From the NCBI GenBank assembly GCA_910588325.1, contig CAJUPP010000008.1:8421-72420 (forward strand): a stretch of DNA of 64,000 nt, read 5' to 3'. Shown here piece by piece: positions 32,440 to 38,693 of this stretch. The position numbers and the translations under genes were made by a program. Position 1 is the first letter of the stretch, and every line of letters starts with the position of its first letter. Origin of the DNA: an uncultured Hungatella sp. GTDB lineage: Bacteria > Bacillota > Clostridia > Lachnospirales > Lachnospiraceae. Below the pieces are notes generated by a model. The model was given only the letters and a program-made list of their open reading frames with translations, had not been told where the DNA came from and did no database searches.

Positions 32440-33375
32440 ATGGCAGATTTTGCAAATATCGATAAAATTCAGCTTCGTCTTCTTAAAGAGGTGGCGGATC
32501 TTCATGAGGTTCCGGCAGGCGCTTTCAATATCAGAGCCAACGGACAGCTTGCTCAGCGGGTAAATTCAGCCAATATTGAGATTGTTTCAAAAGAAGACGG
32601 CACCGGGATTGACATCCATATACGTCCGGGAACCAAAAAGGAGAGCGTTCATATTCCGGTGGTTCTCAGTCAGAGCGGCATAAAAGAGATGGTATACAAC
32701 GATTTTTATATTGGAGATGACGCGGATGTAGTCATCGTGGCGGGCTGCGGCATCCACAACGGCGGAGACCAGGATTCCAAGCACGACGGCCTTCACCGGT
32801 TTTTTGTGGGAAAGAATGCAAAGGTGAAATATGTAGAGAAGCATTACGGCTCCGGAGACGGACGGGGAAAGCGCATCATGAACCCGGGAACGGAAGTAAC
32901 CATGGAAGAGAACAGCTATATGGAGATGGAGATGGTGCAGATCAAAGGCGTGGATTCTACGAAAAGAAGTACGAAAGCGGATCTGGCAGCAGGAGCCAAG
33001 CTGGTGATTCGGGAGCGTCTTCTGACCCATGGGACCCAGTATGCGGAAAGCGGATTTGTGGTAAACTTAAACGGAACCGATTCCAGCGCCAATGTGATCT
33101 CCAGGTCCGTGGCAAAAGAAGAATCGAAACAGCTGTTTGTCGCAGAGATCAACGGCAATGCCAAGTGCGCCGGACATTCCGAATGCGATGCTATCATTAT
33201 GGACGACGCAAAGATCAGCGCCATCCCCAAGATTACTGCCAATGATGTGGATGCGGCACTGATTCATGAGGCGGCCATCGGCAAGATTGCAGGAGAGCAG
33301 ATTATAAAGCTGATGACTTTAGGACTTACGGAGGCCGAGGCTGAGGCGCAGATTGTTGATGGTTTTTTGAAATAA
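32440..33375 (+). CDS. sufB: SufB/SufD-like scaffold protein (SmsB type)
   Basis: A 311-residue protein, much shorter than SufB (about 470). It consists mainly of the beta-helix core and the C-terminal helical domain. Seen: VIVAGCGIHNGGDQDSKHDG in the core, FFVGKNAKVKYVEKHYGSGD, GKCAGHSE-like NAKCAGHSECDAIIMDDAKI and AALIHEAAIGKIAGEQIIKL, the classical SufB/D C-terminus. Cysteines C105 and C249 (approximate) and nearby His/Asp could hold the nascent cluster. ATG 32440 is preceded by GGGGGAGAG within the end of sufC; the frame is open upstream to 32404 but that would overlap more. Confidence 0.85.
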   Translation: MADFANIDKIQLRLLKEVADLHEVPAGAFNIRANGQLAQRVNSANIEIVSKEDGTGIDIHIRPGTKKESVHIPVVLSQSGIKEMVYNDFYIGDDADVVIVAGCGIHNGGDQDSKHDGLHRFFVGKNAKVKYVEKHYGSGDGRGKRIMNPGTEVTMEENSYMEMEMVQIKGVDSTKRSTKADLAAGAKLVIRERLLTHGTQYAESGFVVNLNGTDSSANVISRSVAKEESKQLFVAEINGNAKCAGHSECDAIIMDDAKISAIPKITANDVDAALIHEAAIGKIAGEQIIKLMTLGLTEAEAEAQIVDGFLK

Positions 33376-33762
33376 TTCATATTTTTGCTGATTTTTCACT
33401 TGTTCATCGGCTCTGCGTCTTAGCGTCTGGCTTTATGCCAGACTGTGCTGTTTATAGTCTTTCTGACAAAGGGAAAGACGAGTTTATAGCTTCGCTAAAA
33501 GCATCCGTCCTGCAATTCAATTACGACACAAACCTCTTTTCCATTGCCGCATTCCCGGCACCACCATGAATGAAAGGGGTTCCTGTGAACCCTCCGGGGG
33601 ATGTACACAAAAGGCCAAAAACGGGCATTTTGGCGCGTCGTACGGTCAGCGCAGCAAGTGCGCAGACCTACAGCAAGAAATTCGTGACTTTCCCCAGTAA
33701 CCCAATAATTAAGACAGGCAATGCCCGCAATAGCAACAAATGGAAATGATAACGAAAAAGTC
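33376..33762. other. 387-base intergenic region rich in potential stem-loops
   Basis: No convincing protein gene. Several hairpins are visible in a row: GTCTGGC/GCCAGAC (about 33430-33448), GGGTTC-CTGT-GAACCC (about 33576-33592), GCCAAAA/TTTTGGC (about 33614-33634), and GTCAGCGCA-GCAAG-TGCGCAGAC (about 33645-33667). A minus-strand frame (33495-33860) is open but its translation resembles nothing certain and it runs into the leader peptide. The area could be a structured RNA or the decayed end of an element. Confidence 0.45.
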
Positions 33763-33791
33763 TTGACAAGTTCTGTAACCTGGAGTAGAAT
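33763..33791 (+). promoter_or_regulatory. promoter of the met leader and metNIQ operon
   Basis: TTGACA (33763-33768), 17-base spacer, TAGAAT (33786-33791). The start would be near 33798, 50 bases before the leader peptide. No S-box (SAM riboswitch) or T-box signature was found in the leader. Confidence 0.8.
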
Positions 33792-33847
33792 ACGACACAT
33801 AAACAGTTTCCGGTGATAACACGGAAAAGTATCTGCAGGAGGAGCAT

Positions 33848-33943
33848 ATGTACAATTCAAAATCCATGATGATGAATATGTATATGATGAACGGCATGTG
33901 CATGTGCCGTATGTTCATGTGCATAAAATCCAGTGGTTTTTGA
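33848..33943 (+). CDS. Met- and Cys-rich leader peptide of the metNIQ operon
   Basis: A 31-codon frame with a strong ribosome site (CAGGAGGAGCAT) right after a good promoter. Eleven of the 31 residues are Met and three are Cys. The core reads MMMNMYMMNGMCMCRMFMC (residues 7-25). It is followed, before metN, by a terminator (34021-34050). This is the layout of a classical attenuation leader in which stalling at Met codons under methionine limitation would prevent terminator formation. A metal-binding small protein is the less likely alternative, given the position 134 bases ahead of a methionine importer. Confidence 0.8.
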   Translation: MYNSKSMMMNMYMMNGMCMCRMFMCIKSSGF

Positions 33944-34020
33944 AGGTCTATGTGGACAGTGCTTGCAGAAAAAAGACGAAAAGATAGCTGACATCAGATA
34001 TCTGTAGAAGTTGAATTCGA

Positions 34021-34050
34021 GCCGTAGGTCTATGGGACTTGCGGTTTTTT
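34021..34050 (+). terminator. attenuator terminator upstream of metN
   Basis: Stem CCGTAGGTC/GACTTGCGG (nine pairs in RNA including two G-U) with loop TATGG, followed by TTTTTT. It sits 26 bases before the metN start. A segment just after the leader peptide (33961-33967, CTTGCAG context) resembles the right arm and could pair with the left arm as an antiterminator. Confidence 0.75.
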
Positions 34051-34076
34051 GTATTTTAAAGAAAGGGGAAAGCAGG

Positions 34077-35090
34077 ATGGAGAAGCCTATGATTCAGATT
34101 CGGAATTTGGGAAAGACATTTAAGACTTCTTCCGGCGAAGTGAAGGCTCTGGATAATATTAATCTGGATATTTGCCAGGGAGAGATATTTGGAATTATTG
34201 GACTAAGCGGAGCCGGAAAGAGTACGTTGGTGCGATGTATGAATTATCTGGAGGTGCCTACAGAAGGAGAGGTTTTATTTGAGGGAGAGAGCCTGTCCAG
34301 GATGAATGGGATTCAACTGAGAAAGACCAGACAGAGTATGGGGATGATCTTTCAGCAGTTCAATCTTCTGGCTCAGAGAAATGTGATTCGGAATGTTTGT
34401 TTTCCTCTGGAACTGGCAGGAGTAACGAAGAAGGAAGCAAGGGAAAGGGCTATGGAATTGCTGAAGACTGTGGGACTGGAAGAAAAGGCCAGGGCTTATC
34501 CGGCGCAGCTGTCTGGAGGGCAGAAGCAGAGAGTGGCCATCGCCAGGGCATTGGCTACGAATCCTAAGGTGATTCTGTGTGATGAGGCTACCAGTGCGTT
34601 GGACCCTAATACCACGAAGTCTATACTGGCGCTTTTAAAGGAGATTAACCGAACCACGGGAGTGACGGTGATTGTCATTACTCATGAGATGGCGGTGATT
34701 GAGGCGATCTGTGACAGGGTGGCGATTATTGACAAGAGTCATATTGCGGAGGTAGGTACGGTATTGGAGATTTTTTCAGAGCCCAAGTCCAAGATTGGCA
34801 GACAGCTGATTTTGGGAGATGCGGCGAAGCAGGTAGATTTTCATAATGCCAGGCAGATTCGGATTATTTTTGACGGGCGGGAATCTACGGAACCGGTGAT
34901 TTCCAATCTGGTTTTGTCCTGTCAGGTCCCTATCAATATTATGTATGCGGCTACCAGGGATATCGGTGGCAGGGCTAAGGGGCAGATGATTGTTCAGCTT
35001 CCAGAAGGGGAGGCAGATGCAGCAAAAGTGGTAAATTATTTGAAAACAGTTAAGATTCCTTTTGAGGAGGTGACAGAGCATGACCTTTGA
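34077..35090 (+). CDS. metN: Methionine ABC transporter ATPase MetN
   Basis: A 337-residue ATPase of the methionine importer. Walker A GLSGAGKST (about 43-51), Q-loop FQQFNLLAQRNV, signature LSGGQKQR, Walker B VILCDEATSALD, switch His VITHEMAVIE. The C-terminal 85 residues are a NIL domain (VDFHNARQIRIIFDGRESTE), which in E. coli MetN binds methionine and inhibits transport. ATG 34077 follows GAAAGGGGAAAGCAGG; the frame is open upstream through a TTG at 34011, inside the attenuator. It overlaps metI by 11 bases. Confidence 0.95.
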   Translation: MEKPMIQIRNLGKTFKTSSGEVKALDNINLDICQGEIFGIIGLSGAGKSTLVRCMNYLEVPTEGEVLFEGESLSRMNGIQLRKTRQSMGMIFQQFNLLAQRNVIRNVCFPLELAGVTKKEARERAMELLKTVGLEEKARAYPAQLSGGQKQRVAIARALATNPKVILCDEATSALDPNTTKSILALLKEINRTTGVTVIVITHEMAVIEAICDRVAIIDKSHIAEVGTVLEIFSEPKSKIGRQLILGDAAKQVDFHNARQIRIIFDGRESTEPVISNLVLSCQVPINIMYAATRDIGGRAKGQMIVQLPEGEADAAKVVNYLKTVKIPFEEVTEHDL

Positions 35091-35745
35091 TGCGACGACG
35101 ATTGCAATGTTAAAGACAGGGATTTGGGAGACTTTTTATATGGTGGTTCTTTCTTCTTTTCTGGCTTATCTGATTGGGCTGCCTTTGGGGATTATTCTGG
35201 TGGTGACGGATAACGACGGGGTTTATCCGATTCCGTGGCTGCAGAAGATTTTGGGACTGGCCATTAATCTGATGCGGTCGGTTCCGTTTTTGATTCTTTT
35301 GTTTATTGTGCTGCCGCTGTCTAAGATCGTTATCGGAACCAGGATTGGATCTCCGGCGATTATTATTCCGCTGACCATTGCGGCGGCGCCTTATGTGGCG
35401 AGAGTGGTGGAATCTTCTTTTCGGGAGATTGATGCAGGGGTAATTGAGGCAGCAAAGTCTATGGGAGCTTCTGCATGGCAGATTATTTGGAAGGTGATGC
35501 TTCCTGAATCGAAGCCATCCCTGTTGTTGGGAGCAGCGCTGGCTGTTACTACTATTTTGAGTTATTCCGCTATGGCAGGATTTACCGGGGGAGGCGGTTT
35601 GGGGGCTATTGCGATTAATTATGGCTATTATCGTTATGAACCGGGGTTGATGTGGATTGCAGTTATCCTTTTGGTGGTTATGGTACAGATTATTCAGGAG
35701 GCAGGGAACTGGCTTTCTAAAAAAAGTGACAGAAGGATGAGATAG
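35080..35745 (+). CDS. metI: Methionine ABC transporter permease MetI
   Basis: A 221-residue permease with five membrane helices, normal for MetI. The ATPase-contact loop reads VIEAAKSMGASAWQIIWKVM followed by LPES. N-terminal WETFYMVVLSSFLAYLIGLP is typical. It starts inside metN and would be translationally coupled. Together with MetN and MetQ it imports methionine and possibly derivatives. Confidence 0.95.
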   Translation: MTFDATTIAMLKTGIWETFYMVVLSSFLAYLIGLPLGIILVVTDNDGVYPIPWLQKILGLAINLMRSVPFLILLFIVLPLSKIVIGTRIGSPAIIIPLTIAAAPYVARVVESSFREIDAGVIEAAKSMGASAWQIIWKVMLPESKPSLLLGAALAVTTILSYSAMAGFTGGGGLGAIAINYGYYRYEPGLMWIAVILLVVMVQIIQEAGNWLSKKSDRRMR

Positions 35746-35812
35746 AGTGATTGCATGGGCGGATAAACGGTATAAGGTGTAGTAAAAGCGCGGCTTTTGG
35801 GAATTTCCGGGA

Positions 35813-35839
35813 TTATAAAGGGTTTAAAGACCTTTATAA
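35813..35839 (+). other. metI-metQ intercistronic hairpin
   Basis: Nine-base perfect stem TTATAAAGG/CCTTTATAA in the 129-base metI-metQ gap. It may stabilise or process the transcript to raise MetQ relative to MetNI. It is not followed by a T run long enough for efficient termination. Confidence 0.55.
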
Positions 35840-35874
35840 TAAATAAAATATAGCAGCATGAGAGGAGAAACGTT

Positions 35875-36792
35875 ATGAGAAAAAAATTATGTGTAATTGC
35901 AGCGGCAGTGTTGGTTGCGGGAAGTCTTGCAGGGTGCGCAGGAAGCGGCAATAAAGAGACAACAGCAGCGGCAGAGACAACGGCGGCAGAAACAAAGACA
36001 GACGAGAGTACGACGGATGGCGGTGAAGAGACCACAACGGCAGAGAAGGCGGCCCCGGGAGAGCTTAAGAAAATTGTAGTGGGAGCCAGTCCGGCACCCC
36101 ATGCGGAAATTTTGAGGGCGGCTCAGGAAGTTTTGGCAGAGAAAGGATATGAGCTGGATATTAAGGAGTATGTGGATTATATTCAGCCGAACCTGGCTTT
36201 GGAGTCCGGGGATTTGGATGCCAATTATTTCCAGCATCTTCCGTATCTGGAGACCTTTAATGAGGAGAATGGAACAAAGCTGGTGTCTGCAGCGGCGATT
36301 CATTATGAACCCTTTGGAATCTATGCAGGTAAGACGGCTTCTTTGGAGGAACTGGCAGACGGAGCAAGAGTGGCTGTGCCCAATGATACGACCAATGAGG
36401 CAAGAGCGCTTCTTCTTTTGGAGGCTCAGGGACTGATTAAGCTGAAAGAGGGAGCGGATTTGACGGTGACTAAGAATGATATTGTGGAAAACCCGAAGAA
36501 TCTGGATCTGTATGAGGTGGAAGCTGCTCAGATTCCGCGTGTGGTGGAGGATGTGGATATTGCAGTTATTAATGGAAACTATGCCATTGAGGCAGGATTT
36601 AAGGTATCAGAGGCATTGGCAGTGGAAGATTCCGCATCGATTGCAGCGACTACCTATGGCAATGTGATTGCGGTTCAGGAAGGTAAGGAGAATGAGGAAG
36701 CAATTCAGGCATTGATTGAGGCGCTGACAAGCGAAGAGGTAAAGAAGTTTATAGAAGAGGAGTATGAGGGAGCGGTGGTTCCACTGTTTTGA
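35875..36792 (+). CDS. metQ: Methionine-binding lipoprotein MetQ (NlpA family)
   Basis: A 305-residue lipoprotein. Signal peptide with lipobox SLAGC (Cys about 21), then a Thr/Glu-rich linker (ETTAAAETTAAETKT). The mature domain has the NlpA signatures IVVGASPAPHAEILRAAQEV, EYVDYIQPNLALESGDLDAN with YFQHLPYLE, and VAVPNDTTNEARALLLLEAQ. It ends EYEGAVVPLF. It delivers methionine to MetNI. Ribosome site GAGAGGAGAAACG. Confidence 0.95.
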   Translation: MRKKLCVIAAAVLVAGSLAGCAGSGNKETTAAAETTAAETKTDESTTDGGEETTTAEKAAPGELKKIVVGASPAPHAEILRAAQEVLAEKGYELDIKEYVDYIQPNLALESGDLDANYFQHLPYLETFNEENGTKLVSAAAIHYEPFGIYAGKTASLEELADGARVAVPNDTTNEARALLLLEAQGLIKLKEGADLTVTKNDIVENPKNLDLYEVEAAQIPRVVEDVDIAVINGNYAIEAGFKVSEALAVEDSASIAATTYGNVIAVQEGKENEEAIQALIEALTSEEVKKFIEEEYEGAVVPLF

Positions 36793-36798
36793 TGATGT

Positions 36799-36942
36799 GT
36801 TACTGTTCGCAGGTGCCTTGTGAACGTAAGAGCATGTGTCCGTTTGAAATCGCCTGGGGCGATGGGGCATATGCTTTGGCCCCATAACTGTATTGGCTCA
36901 TGACGAATCAGCGGAGTGATTCGTCATGGAGTGAACAGTAAC
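36799..36942. repeat. 144-base multi-hairpin element with terminal inverted repeats
   Basis: Ends are GTTACTGTTC (36799-36808) and GAACAGTAAC (36933-36942). Inside are ATGGGGC/GCCCCAT (36862-36885) and a perfect 12-base palindrome arm CATGACGAATCA/TGATTCGTCATG (36899-36928). There is no reading frame and no T run. It lies just after metQ. Its ends share the GTTAC core with the element at 22814-22978. Confidence 0.75.
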
Positions 36943-37045
36943 GATGGCGTGACGATGCAGAACCCGGCTGGTTTTTCTGCTGGTAATTTATAGAGATTAA
37001 TGGTATAATGGGCTACAGGTTTATGACAGGAAAAAGGAGAGACCG

Positions 37046-37294
37046 ATGGAACAGAAAAATGATATGGCATTGACATCCATGATTCTTGGCATTGCGTCAA
37101 TCGTCCTTTCCTGCTGTTGTTATCTTGGGATGATTCTGGGCAGTCTGGCAATTATTTTTGCCGCTCTGTCCAGGGTGGACGAGATGCACAGGCAGGCGAA
37201 GACAGGACTGATTACAGGTATCATAGGAACCATTCTCAGCGTGTTTGCTGTGTGTATACTTATCGTTATAGGCGTATTGTCGGGAGGTATGTGA
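37046..37294 (+). CDS. Small DUF4190-like membrane protein
   Basis: An 82-residue protein with two membrane helices: SMILGIASIVLSCCCYLGMI (about 11-42) and TGLITGIIGTILSVFAVCIL (about 53-78). The loop between them, AALSRVDEMHRQAKTGLITG, resembles DUF4190 proteins. Its TGA overlaps the ATG of the next gene by one base, so the pair is coupled. Function unknown. Confidence 0.7.
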   Translation: MEQKNDMALTSMILGIASIVLSCCCYLGMILGSLAIIFAALSRVDEMHRQAKTGLITGIIGTILSVFAVCILIVIGVLSGGM

Positions 37295-38169
37295 TGAAAA
37301 CAGAGAGAGCGGAGCTGAAAAAACAGGCCAGACAGGCGCTGAAGGGCCACTATGGAACGGTCATAGGCGGCTATATGATGTACATGGCAATATATGGGCT
37401 TCTTCTGACGGTATTTTATGTTGCTTTATTTGCCATGATCGTCATAGGCGGTTTTGCCGCGGATCAATATGGAGTCTTTGCGTATTCCTCCGATGAGGGG
37501 GTGTTTGTTGCGGCCTTTGCTGTCTGTATTCTTTTATTTGCGGGAATGTTGGTGATTATCTATATGCTGATGCCGGGACTGATACGCATGCATATGAACA
37601 TCTGCAAGGGTGAACCGGCCAGTGCCATGGATATTTTCTGGGGATTTCGAAACAAGCCGGGGAAATTTGCCGGAATTGCACTGTTGCTTTTCCTGATTTC
37701 CATTTTGTGTGCGGTTCCCAGCACCATACTTTCCATGGCGGCAATGGTGACGGATTATAGGGTGTTTCCGGCTGTCTTCAATTTGGTGTATACAGTCATT
37801 TTGTGGGTGATTTCCATGTATGCTTCTCTGACCTTTTCCATGTTTTTCTTTATTCTGGTGGAGGATCCGGGGAAAGGGCTGATTCAGGCGCTGAAGGAAA
37901 GCCGTGAAATGATGATCGGAAACAGGATACGTTTTCTGGGACTAAGCTTAAGCTTTCTGGGCTGGATTTTTCTGGGGATGATGAGCTTTGGAATTGGAAT
38001 GCTGTGGCTTATGCCGTATATGACCTGCACTACTATCTTCTTTTATCTGGATCTTCAGCCGAAGATCGAGACCATTCCCCCGCAGACGGCATGGAATCCT
38101 TATATGGAAGGGTATAGAGAAAACAGCGTGGAGCAGGTTGTAGAGGAGACAGGACAGCCGTTGATGTAG
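37294..38169 (+). CDS. DUF975 family membrane protein
   Basis: A 291-residue protein with five or six helices. The N-terminus LKKQARQALKGHYGTVIGGY is the DUF975 signature, followed by long hydrophobic segments and ESREMMIGNRIRFLGLSLSF near the C-terminus. The start at ATG 37294 overlaps the stop of the small membrane protein gene; a longer in-frame start at 37117 would lie inside that gene and is unlikely. Function unknown; proteins of this group are common in Lachnospiraceae. Confidence 0.8.
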   Translation: MKTERAELKKQARQALKGHYGTVIGGYMMYMAIYGLLLTVFYVALFAMIVIGGFAADQYGVFAYSSDEGVFVAAFAVCILLFAGMLVIIYMLMPGLIRMHMNICKGEPASAMDIFWGFRNKPGKFAGIALLLFLISILCAVPSTILSMAAMVTDYRVFPAVFNLVYTVILWVISMYASLTFSMFFFILVEDPGKGLIQALKESREMMIGNRIRFLGLSLSFLGWIFLGMMSFGIGMLWLMPYMTCTTIFFYLDLQPKIETIPPQTAWNPYMEGYRENSVEQVVEETGQPLM

Positions 38170-38239
38170 TATTCATTTTTATGGCATAAGGACAACAGAG
38201 GATCGCATAGGATACACCAAAGAGGAGAGGCGGGTTCTG

Positions 38240-38506
38240 TTGAATTTGAGAATTTCGGAGCTGAAACAAAAGGAAGTTATCAATGCGGAGGACTGCAAAC
38301 GTCTGGGGTTTGTGGGTGATGTGGATTTTGATATGTGCAATGGCTGTATGACAGCTATCATTGTACCTGGGCCAGGCAGTTTCTGTGGCTTTCTGGGAAG
38401 GGAGAAAGAATATGTGATCCCATACTGCGATATTCTGCAGGTGGGAGATGATATTATTCTGGTAAAGGTGAAAAGAAAAGATGTAGAAGAAAATTGCAGG
38501 CCGTAA
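38240..38506 (+). CDS. YlmC/YmxH family PRC-barrel protein
   Basis: An 88-residue PRC-barrel protein of the YlmC/YmxH sporulation-associated family. Seen: MRISELKQKEVIN-type opening (LRISELKQKEVINAEDCKRL), GFVGDVDFDMCNGCMTAIIV, and PYCDILQVGDDIILVKV. The start codon is TTG at 38240, about 10 bases after AGGAGAGG; TTG 38246 is an alternative. The terminator overlaps its last codons. Confidence 0.8.
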   Translation: MNLRISELKQKEVINAEDCKRLGFVGDVDFDMCNGCMTAIIVPGPGSFCGFLGREKEYVIPYCDILQVGDDIILVKVKRKDVEENCRP

Positions 38507-38521
38507 TGGTCTGCAATTTTG
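38490..38521 (+). terminator. terminator overlapping the ylmC-like stop
   Basis: Perfect ten-base stem AAAATTGCAG/CTGCAATTTT; the T run is contained in the stem. Confidence 0.65.
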
Positions 38522-38565
38522 TATAAGAGAAAAATGCTCCTTCAATATAAAAACTTAAAAAGTCC

Positions 38566-38619
38566 TTGAAGTATCATACATATTGTGATAGGATACTAAA
38601 GGCATACAATATCTTGAAT
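38566..38619 (+). promoter_or_regulatory. nrdJ promoter with two NrdR-like boxes
   Basis: TTGAAG (38566-38571), 17-base spacer, TAGGAT (38589-38594). Two sites resembling the NrdR box (ACACAATATATTGTGT type) lie at 38573-38588 (10 of 16, right half ATATTGTG intact) and 38604-38619 (ATACAATATCTTGAAT, 12 of 16). Their starts are 31 bases apart, three helical turns, the spacing expected for NrdR. One site covers the promoter spacer and the other the start region, consistent with repression. Confidence 0.6.
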
Positions 38620-38693
38620 TTTATTCTTGGAGAAATCTGTAAATTCCGTGCAGGGAAATCTGGGAATATATGGAACAAAAGGAGAGAAAAAAG

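Noticed and set aside
33495..33860. Minus-strand open frame of 121 codons
   Set aside because: It overlaps the met promoter and leader peptide, has no clear ribosome site, and its translation has no recognisable motif. Listed only as part of an unexplained region.
33848..33943. Leader peptide as a copper- or metal-binding small protein
   Set aside because: Met/Cys richness would fit, but the position before a terminator and methionine importer favours a regulatory peptide. The alternative is not excluded.
33798..34076. SAM riboswitch (S-box) or T-box upstream of metNIQ
   Set aside because: Neither the S-box core nor the T-box sequence AGGGTGG(N)ACCGCG was found.
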